From Nephrocerus scutellatus (Eukaryota > Arthropoda > Insecta > Diptera > Pipunculidae): DNA of 64,000 nt. Below are positions 10,838 to 20,939 of the stretch, piece after piece. Where the stretch lies: NCBI GenBank assembly GCA_947095585.1, contig OX352765.1, positions 62,973,725 through 63,037,724 on the forward strand. The letters are read 5' to 3'. The translations under genes and the position numbers were made by a program. A model generated the notes under the pieces. It saw only the letters and a list, made by a program, of their open reading frames with translations. It was not told the DNA's origin and made no database searches. Numbering within the stretch: position 1 is the first letter of the stretch; the number at the start of each line of letters is the position of its first letter.

Positions 10838-11103
10838 AAGTCGATGCCTGTATTTACAAACGGTCGTGCTGGTCGAACTCTGTCAGCAGGAAGATTTCCC
10901 ATTAATTGAGTTAAAAGTTTTGGTCTTGCTCTTGAACACTTGACACATCCTTGTACTATGGACCGGGCGATTGTTTTACCCTTGATCGGCCAGTATCCTT
11001 GTCTTGCGAATGCTAGTATGGCTTGTGGTCCTGCATGGTTGTTTTCTTGATGGATGTCAATCAGCATTAGTCTTGTAAAAGGATGGGAGTAAGGCAGTAA
11101 CAC
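10747..11103 (-). pseudogene. BEL integrase N-terminal zinc-binding part
   Basis: A 118-codon frame with the HHCC zinc-binding pattern (H in DIHQENNH, then CVKC) and the GIDFCGPI block that carries the first catalytic aspartate. A frameshift near 10790-10830 moves the rest of the core into the next frame. A TAG at about 11117-11119 separates it from the RNase H frame upstream; coding similarity runs through that stop. Confidence 0.8.
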
Positions 11104-11118
11104 TGGATGCTTGGCGTT

Positions 11119-11820
11119 CTAGGATAAAACTGAAGATTCCAGCCGTCCGCCGACTCGGATGATCCCATTGTTATCGAGGAACGGTGTGAGACTGGAGAGT
11201 GAACTTTTCCTTGAAACCTCACTATGTTGCCTTAGGTGATTGATGTCATCTTGGAATTCTTGCTTATGCATCAACTTTATAATGGTGTTCGATGATTGTT
11301 GAAGTTCATTACAATTTATGAATGAATTCTTAGTTCCCTTTCCAACATCGATTCGACGTTTGGTGATGTTTTTGAATCGGAGCATGTATGCTACAATTCG
11401 CTGAGCCCTTTTGAACGAGTTTCCATGATTGATAAATCCTAGAAATTCGCAATCTGTTGATCCCTGAGTTTCAGCTGTTGCTGATAATGCGATTATGTCT
11501 TTACGTATCTCTGGTTTCTTCGCAGATTTGGGTGGCCAGAGCGTTTCTGATCCATGCAAAAATCTTGGTCCATAAAGCCAAAGGGTGTGATTTTGGAGTT
11601 GATCTGGTGCTATTCCACGTGACAGGACGTCAGAAGGGTTGTCCTTAGAGCCTACGTGTCGCCATTGCTGTGGAATCGTAAGTTCTTGTATTGTTGAAAC
11701 ACGATTGGCAATAAAGGTGGGAAGAGTGGCTGATGATGATGCGTTTATCCAATTGACGACAATCTCTGAATCGGACCATAAGTGTATCCTATCGCGTTGA
11801 ATATCCAAATCTGTCTGCAT
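11119..11820 (-). pseudogene. BEL RNase H and linker to integrase
   Basis: A 233-codon frame starting inside the RNase H domain: IHLWSDSEIVVNWI, then FIANRVSTIQE, WRHVGSKDNPSDVLSRG and the GPRFLHGSETLWP linker typical of BEL pol. VGGRLESS near the end precedes integrase. The N-terminal part of RNase H is missing because of the deletion at 11821-11921. Confidence 0.85.
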
Positions 11821-11921
11821 ACGATGAGTCAGCTCAGCAGCAAGCTTAGCAGCACAAAGTTCTAAGTCATCACGACTGGGACCATAAGGCCAAGAGGATC
11901 GAAGAGGTGAGCAATGTCAGA
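11821..11921 (-). other. Deletion scar between RT and RNase H
   Basis: Reading in the sense direction, SDIAHLFDPLGLM (end of the RT connection) is followed after a few codons and a frame change by SRDDLELCAAKLAAELTHRM (inside RNase H). Roughly a hundred residues normally present between these blocks are absent. Confidence 0.7.
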
Positions 11922-13394
11922 TTATGCGATTCTTTTTGTCACCTTTTCCTTTCCGACCCATGAGGTTTTAATACAGAGATCGTCAGATTTTGGTAACCAT
12001 GTCAGTCCAATGGTTTTGACATGTTCTTCGATGTTATTGTTGAAGTTTAGCTCTGTTTCACGATCACTGATTGGTATGGTTTGAATTAGCGACTGGTGAT
12101 TTGCACACCATTTTGGAAGCTTAAACCCTGCACTTTGCAGCAATTTTTGTAATTCTGTTTGTGTTTCAAGAGCTTTACTCATGCTGTTGGATCCTGTCAT
12201 TACATCGTCAACATACGTATTTCTCTGTATAGCTCTTGACGCTAACGGGAATTGGCCCTGATTATCTTCTGCCAATCGCTGAAGGCATTTTATAGCGAGA
12301 TATGGGGCAGATGTTGTACCGTAGGTTACTGTGTTCAGTCTGAAACATTTAAGAGCATCGTTGGGACTGTTTCTCCACCATATTAGTTGATATTTTGTAT
12401 CTTCGTTGTGCATTTGTATCTGTCGATACATCTTCTCTGTGTCTGCAGTAAACACGTATCTGGGCATGCGAAATCTTAGTAGAATCGAGAAAACGTCATC
12501 TTGGAGGGAAGGGCCTGTCGATAATATGTCACTTAGTGAGACGTTGGATGATGTTTTTGCTGATCCATCAAAAACTACCCTGATCTTAGTTGTAGTACTG
12601 TCAGCCTTTGTTCCACAGTGATGTGGCAAAAAGTAGTAAGGTCTTTTCAACTGGTGAAAGTTAACTTCTTCCATGTGGACAAGTTGTTGGTATTCTTGCA
12701 TGAACTCGACATATTGTATCTTAAGTTCCTTCGAACTAGCAAGTCTGCGTTCAAGTGACATAAATCGTTGGAAAGCTACATCTTTTGATTCTCCCAATAC
12801 GAGTGGCTCGTCCTTAAATGGTAGCCTTACAATAAATCTTCCTTCGTGACTTCTTGAAAGTGTGTCGTTAAAATTGATCTCACATTGTTTTTCGAACGCT
12901 GTAAGGCGTCTTTCGTTGGGCTGTGGTTCCTCTAATTGCCAACATTTCTCTATTTGGTGGTCAAGTGTTTCGTCTGCACTGCATATTCCACACACTGCAT
13001 TCACATCCTGAGTGCCTTCTATTTTTCCGGAGACTGTCCATCCAAATACTGTATTCTGCAACGTGGGCATGGCTTGGCCCAATCTGATCTGTCCTACTGA
13101 GAGAAGTGAGTAATACAACTCAGCTCTAATCAGAACGTCGATTGGACCCGGTTTGTTAAATGTGGGATCCGCAAGTGGAAGGTTGTCTGGAATCTTCCAA
13201 GATTGTATGTCAAAGAACTTGCTGGGTTGATTTGCAACTATTTTTGGGAGCACATGAGCCTCCATCCTTATAGAAAATGCATTGAGACGAGATCCGAGCT
13301 GTATGCTGACTCTCCTCTTTGCCTGTTGGGTCTCTTGACCAATACCTTGAATACGCATTGTGTGATAGATTGTTGATACTCCAAGTTTCTTCAC
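11922..13394 (-). pseudogene. BEL reverse transcriptase
   Basis: A 490-codon frame. It has an upstream Peptidase_A17-type stretch (IDVLIRAELYYSLL, then FGWTVSG), PYYFLPHHCG and RVVFDGSAKTSSNVSLSDIL (RT block). TADTEKMYRQI with the first catalytic aspartate follows, and then the NTYVDDVMTGS block with the YVDD catalytic loop. It is complete for the palm and fingers and has no internal stop. It continues upstream into the protease frame across a TGA. In the intact element it is part of a single Gag-Pol polyprotein. Confidence 0.9.
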
Positions 13395-13424
13395 GGTTCC
13401 TTCGGTAATAAAATTTAACTGCGA

Positions 13425-13643
13425 TCAAGAATCAAGTATGGCCTTGCATGTGATGCTCTTACCATGCTGATTTGTCAAGTTGATGATGGCGGTAGAGAGA
13501 AAAACGTAACCTTGATTTCTATGACTTCCTTGCGTTGCTAATGTAATTGATTGGTCCCTTGTCTGATCTGCTGATGTTGATGGGAAATTACTTGTGGTGA
13601 GTAAATTAATTGTTGATGGTTTCATAAACTGCTCCAAATGCAA
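13425..13643 (-). pseudogene. BEL aspartic protease with a stop in its active-site motif
   Basis: The frame reads KSITCKAILDS and then a TGA at 13425-13427, exactly where the glycine of the retroviral protease D-S/T-G motif should be. The reading continues in the same frame as SQLNFITEGTVKKLG into the RT frame. A single base change therefore separates two long open frames. The upstream part (QSITLATQ...VFLSTAIINLTNQHGK) is the usual protease N-terminus of BEL. Confidence 0.85.
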
Positions 13644-13903
13644 AAGTGTATTGTGTCGCTTTGAGCATTTTCTACATCCTCCAGAAATGCATTTGGATGA
13701 GGTGTGTCCATATTTAAGAACGAATCTTCTTTGTGTATTGTTGGTTGTGCCATCAATTTATTGAGAAACGCTGTTACCAGTAGACGTGTGTTTTCGTAAC
13801 GATCTGTTATAACTTTCCAGGCGGCGCTATAGTTGACGTCGGATGTTGTGAAATGACGAATTAATTTCTCGGTGTTGTCTTCAAATAGAATAGTTTTTGG
13901 CAC
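13622..13903 (-). pseudogene. BEL gag, C-terminal part
   Basis: A 93-codon frame carrying EKLIRHFTTSDVNYSAAW...LLVTAFLNKLM, the end of the DUF1759-type gag region of BEL elements. It is out of frame with the N-terminal gag at 13861-14766. The zinc-knuckle region expected between gag and protease was not seen, so there is probably a deletion near 13640-13700. Confidence 0.8.
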
Positions 13904-14766
13904 TGCGGAATATGCTGATTATGAATTAGCTCCGTAAATAGGTCACGGAACTGTCGCCATTTCAGGTAATCACCATCAAATTTTGGTAATGTCAATTTCG
14001 GCAAATTAAGCATGGATCCCGTTGATGTCGTGTTTAAATTTCCAATGCTTAATTCATTTATCTTGATCGATAAGTTTACTATGGAGTCTTGAGTAGATTG
14101 TTCTAGATCCAGATATTCTTTGAAGTTGTATCCTAATGTATTGGGATTTTCCTCGAGTTCTCCTGTCTGTTGATGTAGTTCTTCCAATTGCAGCCAGTAT
14201 TTTTGTATGCCCGACATCTTCAGCTCATAAAATGCCTTGGTGTGAGATACGTTCATATCACTTAGACTACTAATTTGACGTTGAAGAGTATCAGCAATGA
14301 TGTTGTGTCTTCGCAATAGCCTTTGGAATTCTGGTACTTCGTCAGCTGTCGGTGGAAGAGATCCTCGGGATTTTGGTATGGGTTTTGGATTGACGATAGA
14401 GGTGTCCTGATTGGAGATTCCTACTACCTTGATACCCTTGACATTATCTGACGTAGGTTTCGGATCTTCAGAAATACTTTCTTCGAGAAGGTTCTTTAAT
14501 TCGTGGTAAAGAAGTTCTACCCGTTTAAAAGTGTTCTTTGCGATATATGGAGTGTCATGTTTGATCACGCCTTCTATTTGTTTGTGGTTAGCTTGAAATT
14601 GTTGCCAAATGGTTTCAATTCGCTGAATCCTATCCGCGCGATATTGTCTTGTTTTCCTTGAACTGGAGTCCTTGGAAATATTGGTTTTTAGGCTCCCAAG
14701 CTCATCTGCTAGGGCCTTTTGTTTGCATACGATAAGGGACACTTCTGTGTCGTCCATTTCGGCCAT
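13861..14766 (-). CDS. BEL gag, N-terminal part
   Basis: A 301-codon frame starting MAEMDDTEVSL. It is rich in charged helices (coiled-coil-like at residues 20-70 and 150-210) and ends with LPKLTLPKFDGDYLKWRQF, the conserved DUF1759 block of BEL gag proteins. ATG at 14766 lies about 290 bases downstream of the 5' LTR, a sensible leader length. It frameshifts into 13622-13903. Confidence 0.8.
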   Translation of the reverse strand: MAEMDDTEVSLIVCKQKALADELGSLKTNISKDSSSRKTRQYRADRIQRIETIWQQFQANHKQIEGVIKHDTPYIAKNTFKRVELLYHELKNLLEESISEDPKPTSDNVKGIKVVGISNQDTSIVNPKPIPKSRGSLPPTADEVPEFQRLLRRHNIIADTLQRQISSLSDMNVSHTKAFYELKMSGIQKYWLQLEELHQQTGELEENPNTLGYNFKEYLDLEQSTQDSIVNLSIKINELSIGNLNTTSTGSMLNLPKLTLPKFDGDYLKWRQFRDLFTELIHNQHIPQCQKLFYLKTTPRN

Positions 14767-14849
14767 TGATATCGTCGGTTGGATCTGTGCTTCCTCTGAA
14801 TAGCACGATGTGTGTTGTAAGAGATTCTCTTCTTTTATTAAGAATCCCT

Positions 14850-14996
14850 CCTCCTTGACCGGAGTGGTTGATTGTTCCTACCAGTGTCTAAGCCCTGGTA
14901 ACGCTTCTTGCGAAGAATCACTGCTCCTTGATCGGAGTGTTTGATTGTCACTACCAGTGTCTAAGCCCTGGTAACGCTTTTTTGTTCAGTGATTGC
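14850..14996. repeat. 76-bp direct repeat in the BEL leader
   Basis: Two copies of CCAGTGTCTAAGCCCTGGTA lie about 76 bases apart, each preceded by CTCCTTGA(C/T)CGGAGTG. They lie between the PBS and the gag start. Confidence 0.75.
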
Positions 14997-15036
14997 TAAA
15001 TGCTCCTTACCACTGGTGGGGGGAAGCGAAATAACA

Positions 15037-15054
15037 ATCCCGTCGGGGTCACCA
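15037..15054 (-). promoter_or_regulatory. BEL primer-binding site
   Basis: In the sense direction TGGTGACCCCGACGGGAT begins two bases after the 5' LTR. It is complementary to a tRNA 3' end ending GGGGTCACCA; from memory this best fits insect tRNA-Trp, which should be checked. Confidence 0.65.
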
Positions 15055-15056
15055 AA

Positions 15057-15534
15057 TGTTGACAGTGCTTTTACTGCCAATAGTTTTAGATCACGGTTCT
15101 TGTACCGTGACTAATTTGATGTAACTAGTGCAGTAAAATGAAATAAACAATTTGGTAGTTTAACGATAACTGACTATTCAGTAAATTTTATTCACCTTTT
15201 ATAATAAACAAATTGCTTACATAATCATAAAATATTTATTAAAGTCTAATAAACAAATTGCTTACATAGCTAAATTGTAATGTGCACGTAAATTCTATAC
15301 ATCAAATTCAATACAAGAAATTGCTTACTTAGGTAAATGACACGAAAGTGTGCGGAAAAGAAAACAAAAAAATGGATTATTTGATGTGCTGACTGTTGCT
15401 ATTGCAGCTAAGGTGATTGTACAAAAAATAAAGAAGAATATGTGCAATGTGCAATGTGCAGAAATATTGTAATACGAAATATATTCAAGGTTATTACTAT
15501 GCGGTTATTGACTTATAACTAATATGTGTTAACA
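15057..15534 (-). repeat. BEL 5' LTR (478 bp)
   Basis: Ends TG...CA in the sense direction, paired with 7535-8038; TTTAG follows at 15535-15539. Confidence 0.9.
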
Positions 15535-16409
15535 TTTAGGTTGAAATTAACATATTTTTCCCACAGTAATATGGCTTTCTTTTTCATTTGGGAATTCTTT
15601 TACACACTATAATTCATTTTCTAACTTTTCAGGCTTTAAAGGTTGCACGCCATCTTCTTTTTTCGAAGGGACGCCACTTATAATTGAACCCGCACGCGGT
15701 ATTACGTCCAATTAAAAATCTGTCACTCTTATTCGCAAGTAAAAAAAAATAGTTATAAAAAAATTTTGCGTTTCTACTTATCACGATTTCCGACGACAAT
15801 TAATTCTTTCAAACGGGTTGTGCTAGACAAAAGAAAAAAAACTTTGGTGCAAACTTTGTTGACTGCCTCAAAGGACTATCCGTGACCAACTAACTAATCA
15901 ATTTCTACCCACCCCAATGCCTACCAACTCACTCACCACTGCCTATTTCCACCTAGCCCGGTGTCAAAATTTTTCTCTCTAGTGGAAATAGCGCAAGTGC
16001 AAGTAAGTTATATGCAATACACATATGAATGCCCATTAAGAGCGTATACCCATACGCTTCACGAAGGCATACACATTTTTGTATTTCGACGCAGCAAATA
16101 ATGTCGTCGCATTATTTTGTCTGACCAGGCGTGTGGTGTTGATAGAACCCCCTCTCTCTCTCTTCCCAAGCAAACTAGCACAAGTGCCCTATATGATGCA
16201 CAGCGGCAGTACGCCGTCAACCAGCAAGTGATGGGCAACAGCAAAAATTAAAAAAGAGAGTTCTGTCGGCTGCAGTGAAGCGAATGATTGAGTGTGAGTG
16301 AGCACTGACAAACACGCGTTGGGGATGGCGCATTGTATTAATGGGTAATGGGTGTTTATAAAAAAAATTTCTTTGCGGTCGCCACCACAAAACAGGCTAT
16401 ACGGGGGAT

Positions 16410-17123
16410 TTACCTTAAAGACACCGAAAGGCTGAGAATATAGCATAGCATATAGTTGCTACTCCCTAACTTTTCTTTGATGCGGGCCTTTAGGAAGGTA
16501 GGCGCAAGTTTGGCGTTAAATCCTTTCCGCCAATCGCTTTGTGCAAAGTTTCGTCTGTATACTTCTTGTCCCACTTGAAAGTTAATTGGCTTCTTCCGGG
16601 TGTTGTAATTGCGCTCATTCACCTCATACGCGCTTTTCATATTTCTTTTTGCTTTACCGCGCGCCTGGGCCAACCCATCCTCGCGAGAGATACGAGTATC
16701 TGAGGGCTCCAGCAATTCCAATTGACGCAGCAATTCATAGTCTTTTCCGTGAGTGATCATGTTCTGTCCGAAGGTTAAAAAATATGGGGTAAAACCCGTA
16801 GAAGTGTGTATCGAGCTCCGCAACGAGCAAGAGATATGTCCGAGGTTAACGTCCCAACCCGTTTGATCGTCCTTTAGATGAGTACATATCGCCGCTATCA
16901 GGGATCGGTTCACTCTTTCCGAGGCATTTGCCTGAGGTGAGTATAGCGCGGTGTATGTATGAGTAACACCGTAAACAGTCAAGAGTTGGTTAAATTCTTT
17001 GCTTTTAAATTGTACGCCATTGTCCGTTATGACCGTTTCAGGTGCTCCGAAAGTGGGGAATATGTGACTTCGGAGATATTCCACAATGGGCTTAGCGACC
17101 AACCTCTTGAGCGGCAGTAGCAA
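16410..17123 (-). pseudogene. Ty3 integrase catalytic core and C-terminus (giant element)
   Basis: A 237-codon frame. TVITDNGVQFKSKEF carries the second catalytic aspartate and SPQANASERVNRSL the catalytic glutamate. SLRSSIHTSTGFTPYFL, FGQNMI and the C-terminal HYNTRK-like YNTRKKPINFQVG...VYRRNF module follow. The NASERVNRS wording and the FGQNM block are of the kind seen in Osvaldo/Ulysses-like and 412-like integrases. It lacks the first catalytic aspartate, which is in the preceding frame after a TGA at about 17190. The end near the 3' LTR is truncated or degraded; I see no clear polypurine tract at 16390-16410. Confidence 0.85.
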
Positions 17124-17192
17124 GTGAAACTTCGTGAAATGATCTAAGATAATTAATATTCCTATATGCCCAGACTTGGACCGGGGAAAGGT

Positions 17193-17639
17193 TCAAATCA
17201 GGTCCATGTATAGCCGTTGGAACGGCCTTAAAGAGACATTCTGTCGTCCCATGACTGGTTTTAAAGACACTTTAGGGTGCTTGGTGGTTTTGCAAGTCAC
17301 ACAATTTGAAACATAGTCGCGTACTTCAGCAAACATGCGTGGCCAAAAGAAACTTTTATTGAGCCTTTGATAGGTTTTGTTAATATCACCATGTTCTGAA
17401 GTCGGAGCATCGTGTGCTCGTTTTATGACTTGATTGGTGAGACCCCTGGGGACCCAGAGTTTCCAGGTGGTTTGCTCCTGTAAATCGTCTCCCCGGTAAA
17501 ATTCCGTACGCTTATAAAGATAACGATCTATTACAACCAGGTCTGGTAGAAGGTCGCTATTCGATTTTACTCGCTGTTTCAACTCTTCATATTCGGCGGA
17601 GGAGAATTCCACCGAGGACAAATCAATCTCGGGACACAA
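17193..17639 (-). pseudogene. Ty3 integrase zinc-binding domain
   Basis: A 148-codon frame with the HHCC zinc finger (H in RAHDAPTSEHGDINKTY, then CVTCKTTKH), FFWPRMFAEVRDYV, and LYMDLI where the first catalytic aspartate sits. A TGA directly after DLI breaks the frame. Upstream, the RNase H frame is separated by TGA and TAG codons at 17640-17711, where similarity (PDALSRV) continues. Confidence 0.85.
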
Positions 17640-17711
17640 TATCTCTAGAGCCGTGACGTCACTCTAATGGACCCTAGATAAGGCATCCGGCACCTTATTT
17701 TCTGACCCCTT

Positions 17712-18239
17712 TCAGTGCTGGATGGTGAAGTGAAATCCCTGCAGCTTTAGCGCCCACCTACCTAGTCTGCCACTCAAATCTGGCTGGCGCATGAGCCATT
17801 GCAGCGCAGCGTGGTCTGTGATCACAGTAAAGTCTAGACCCTCTATGAAAGGCCGAAAGTGTTTTACGCTAAGTACGGCGGCCAGGCACTCCTGTTCCGT
17901 GACACTGTAATTGCGTTGTGCCTTGCTGAGCTTTTGTGACCAGTAGGCTATTGGGACTTCAGAGCCAACGTCAAGGGTCTGTACCAGTACACTACCAACG
18001 CCTGACTGACTAGCGTCACACTGTATCATGAAAGGCCTTGAAAAATCGGGGGTGTATAGGACAGGCGAAGAAGTGAGCTTAACTTTCAAGGCTTCGAAAG
18101 CCCTTTGGGCCTCGCTGTTCCACTGCAATACCTTAGCCTTTTTTAATAAGTCTGTCAAAGGTGTACAGAGTGAGCCAAAATTAGAGATGAATTTCCGGTA
18201 CCACCCTGCCATGCCAAGAAAACGGCGAAGTTGTCGCAC
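17712..18239 (-). pseudogene. Ty3 RNase H domain with RT C-terminal end
   Basis: A 175-codon frame. RQLRRFLGMAGWYRKFI is the RT connection; FMIQCDASQSGVGSVL, SQKLSKAQRNYSVTEQECLA and FTVITDHAALQWL are the RNase H blocks with the catalytic D, E and D. Its upstream border is the deletion junction at about 18240-18250. Confidence 0.9.
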
Positions 18240-18254
18240 ATGGTTTGGGGTGAA

Positions 18255-18557
18255 TTACACAACCCGAATGGCATGACAGTGAACTGGTAGAGCAGCCGCT
18301 TGGGGACAGCAAAAGCAGTTTTCCCCCCTAGAACTAATTTCCAACGGTATTTGCCAAAAGGCGTCTTTTAAGTCTAAGCTCGAAATGAATTCGGCCCGGG
18401 GAATTCGGCGCAGGATCCCTTGTATGTGGGGGAGTGGATAGGCATCGGTTACCGTAACGACATTTAGCTTCCGGGAGTCAAGGCATAGCCTAACTTTTCT
18501 GGGCTTGCGGACTAACACCACCGGCGAACTCCACGAACTTTGCGACTCCTCGATCAC
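18255..18557 (-). pseudogene. Ty3 reverse transcriptase, N-terminal half only
   Basis: Contains SSWSSPVVLVRKPRKVRLCLDSRKLN, AYPLPHIQGILRRI and FISSLDLKDAFWQIPL with the first catalytic aspartate. A frameshift then leads to FTVMPFGLCNSPQTMC in another frame, which is joined directly to RQLRRFLG. The roughly 130 residues that should hold the YLDD catalytic loop are absent. This copy cannot encode active RT. Confidence 0.85.
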
Positions 18558-18577
18558 TCCGAGTTTTAGAATTCGAT

Positions 18578-19570
18578 CTAACTCTTCAGCTTTTCAATCG
18601 CCGGGGAAACAGGGTAGTGTCGTTGTTTAATGGCTTTATAGTCATTGGTATCAATGACCTGTTCCACCAATGCCGTCTTTCCGAGACCTTCCTTTTCGTA
18701 TGACGGGAACATGGCCTTTACTACTTCGCGACTGTTTATATGTGAGACTGTCAGATCATGGGAGTTTGATATAAAGTTGTCAGTATTATCTATCACTACT
18801 TCTAAGACAATTTCGGGCGCTAAGTCAAACAACTTCCAAAAGTCAACGCCCAGATAAAGGTTCTGAGCCAGTGAAGGGACCACATATAAAGGTAGACGAT
18901 TAGATTTACCCTTAAATTCTATGTCAGAAACAAAAAAGCCAAGGACTTTTTGCGCGTGTCCGTCTGCCATTTTAATTGGTGAGGCAAAACGCTTCAACTT
19001 AACCTCGCTGCTTAGGACGCGTGCAGCCAATGAACCGCCCACGCAACTTATTGAAGCACCACTGTCAAGTAATCCCACTACTTGTTCGCCCATTAAGGTT
19101 ACGGAAGCGTAAGGTCTGGTGTCATTGGGTTTTGCCAATATGGTGCTCATTACTAGGCTGCGACTTTCCTTTACCCGTTTCCAGAAGAGTGCCATTCGTT
19201 TGACGGATCGACTCGGTCTTGGTTTTGCTAGGGCTGCAACTGCGTTGAAAATTTTTGCTCGGGTCCGGTTGTATTCAGTGACGCGTAAGTGGTAAGGTCT
19301 GATGGGGTGCAAGGACTTCACAGTTTTGTCTGGTAATCTGCTCACATCGGGGCCTTTTCGTTCTTTGATAATTACCTTTGTGGCTGATAGTGGGTCTAAT
19401 CTGGTAGGGTTGAGTGTCCGAGTAATATTACAATTTATTGTGGGCGTGAACTGGGGTTTCGGTTCATACCCCTCCTCCAGTTTTCCTGATTGTTGCATTT
19501 GGAACAAGTTGGTTTGTATTGTTCCGCCGCTCCACACCCATAGCAGAACACTTGGCGCGGCTCCAAGCAC
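18578..19570 (-). pseudogene. Ty3 aspartic protease and gag-pol linker
   Basis: A 330-codon frame. The protease motif VVGLLDSGASISCVGG lies about residue 180-195, and ADGHAQKVLGF and LYLGVDFWKLFDL follow, which is the typical Ty3 protease order. The last residues VIDTNDYKAIKQRHYPVSPAIEKL are the RT entry block. The start is taken from the frame only; the real polyprotein would enter from gag, whose zinc knuckles lie just upstream in another frame. Confidence 0.85.
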
Positions 19571-19640
19571 ATGTCGAACCTATGGCCTTCGTGCTGACAA
19601 TTCCAACAGATTAATTTGGACGGAGCTTGATTTTTTAAGC
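19495..19640 (-). pseudogene. Ty3 gag zinc knuckles
   Basis: In the sense direction CWNCQHEGHRFDMC fits CX2CX4HX4C exactly. It is followed by CYGCGAAEQYKPTCSKC, a second knuckle whose histidine is not in the usual place. This is the nucleic-acid-binding end of gag. Confidence 0.75.
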
Positions 19641-19680
19641 CAGCGGGCGCAAACGGATTTGGCTGTGCGGGATCTTTCGG

Positions 19681-20373
19681 TCAGACAGGATCCCCCACCA
19701 GAGGTGGTACTAACTCAGCAATTTGACGACGCGGACACGCTGGTCTCATGGTTGGCAGGTTTCGGCTAACATCGTTCAAGAAGCGTTCACGCCTCTGGAC
19801 TACCTTGCGCAGCGTAGCGACCGATGTAATGTCTAGATGGAGGATTTCGTGCCTTACATCGGATCGGAGATTCCTTATCAACATCTCTACCAAATCCACT
19901 TCAGCTATCTGGAATCTTAGAGTGTCAGTAAGTCGAACGATGGAGTCGTAATATTCGTCGAATGTTTCCCTATCTCATTGTTTCGTTGTCGTCAAAACAT
20001 CCCACAAGAAAAACGGTTGTGAACGATGGAACCGCCAGAACCACTCTTTCGCCCTCCCCTTAAACAACAAATGCGCGTTTTTAAGCAACAAACCGAAGTT
20101 TCCGTCTAGGCTCTGCTGAGTAAGAGATTGAACCTGATAGATAAAATTATCTACAGTCAGACCGTCTGGAGACCCTTCAAATTGTAGGTGCCAGCCCGTG
20201 ATTATGTTTGACACTTTCACGGCAGTATTAACATCTACTTGGGTAGAACGAATTGGGTAAGGGGTCCGACGATTTGGCTCTCGCCTCTCGAACGGCATAT
20301 CGCGTGGCCAAGGATAATCTTCGAAGTCTGCAGTGTTAGCTGGTGCTTCTGGCACTATTGGCTTCGACTCCAT
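19681..20373 (-). pseudogene. Ty3 gag core
   Basis: Two adjoining frames. The first (19975-20373) has NIITGWHLQFEGSPDGLTVDNFIY and AKEWFWRFHR; the second (19681-19899) has DLVEMLIRNLRSDVRHEIL, with ETFDEYYDSIVRLTDTLRFQ bridging in between. This order is that of the Retrotrans_gag family. A stop after TTTKQ at 19975 separates the pieces. Confidence 0.8.
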
Positions 20374-20932
20374 GTATTTTCAGTCTGCCTAAGCAACGTT
20401 CGACATTTGTTTCAATTAAATGGGAGAGATCTTGCGAAATTTGTTGCATTAGTGATTCTTGGATCTGTTCGATTGAGTTACTTACTACTCGTTGGATTTT
20501 CGAATCCAAGTCGTATTCTCTCCGACTTTGGCTTCCTGGGTTATCAGGTAAGGATAGTCGAGAGCGATTATCGGTAATAACGGTGTTTTCTGGGTTTGAC
20601 CTCAACCCTTCGGCGACCACAGGGTTTCCCGCACGCCGACCCCTCTGCGACATGAAATGGAGTTGGGTTGGCGGCTTTCTTTTCGCGCGATTTCGAGTAT
20701 TATGGACATTCGAGGTCTCAGCTGCAGCCCTGTCTTCAATCGCATTAAGATTTGGGCGCACTACGCACAATTTTAAGGAATTTGTAACACAAGCCTGCCC
20801 GCGCTGAGGACAGTGTTCGACATTTTTCAATGCTTCGACCAGGCAATATCTGTGGAGCACGTGTTGGCAGGGGGTGACGACACTCTCTGAGCTACCGTCA
20901 ATTCCAATTTTGCACAAGGTGCATTCATGCGG
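20336..20932 (-). pseudogene. Gag N-terminal region with RING-like cysteines
   Basis: The frame opens after a TAG near 20935 and begins ECTLCKIGID, then TPCQHVLHRYC and HCPQRGQAC. Spacing CX2C ... CXHX2HX2C ... CPX resembles a C3HC4 RING finger, with the final zinc-binding cysteine of CPxC replaced by arginine. The rest is basic and proline-rich, then LDSKIQRVVSNSIEQIQESLMQQI, an amphipathic helix. It overlaps the start of the gag core frame. No ATG is seen in frame before the cysteines, so the start is unknown. No similar gag N-terminus came to mind. Confidence 0.55.
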
Positions 20933-20939
20933 CTAGGGT

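Larger units (their letters stand above)
7535..15534 (-). mobile_element. BEL/Pao retrotransposon with env (roo-like)
   Basis: A complete-length minus-strand element of about 8.0 kb inside the 3' LTR of the giant Ty3. Its LTRs (7535-8038 and 15057-15534) read TGTTGACAGTGC at the left and TGTGTTAACA at the right. TTTAG is duplicated at 7530-7534 and 15535-15539. Order in the sense direction: 5' LTR, PBS, leader, gag, protease, RT, RNase H, integrase, env-like frame, purine tract, 3' LTR. Damage seen: frameshift in gag, a stop inside the protease motif, a deletion between RT and RNase H, a stop before integrase, and frameshifts in integrase and env. The env-bearing BEL design is like Drosophila roo. 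Confidence 0.88.
4713..16389 (-). repeat. 3' LTR of the giant Ty3 element, split by BEL
   Basis: It starts TGTAATGAAGCG and ends CGCCACCACA (plus strand). It aligns over its length with 23095-26449 once the BEL element at 7535-15534 and one TTTAG are removed, leaving about 3.67 kb. Blocks in order are an 80-90 codon open stretch (4748-5023), a 17-bp tandem repeat (about 5270-5370), AT-rich sequence (5400-6000), an open stretch at 6017-6220, seven copies of a roughly 215-bp repeat (6333 onward), and a pyrimidine-rich terminal part (15700-16389). Sequence between those blocks shows no other feature. Confidence 0.8.

Noticed and set aside
18028..19203. Plus-strand frames opposite the Ty3 pol
   Set aside because: Antisense shadows of protease and RT coding; no domains.
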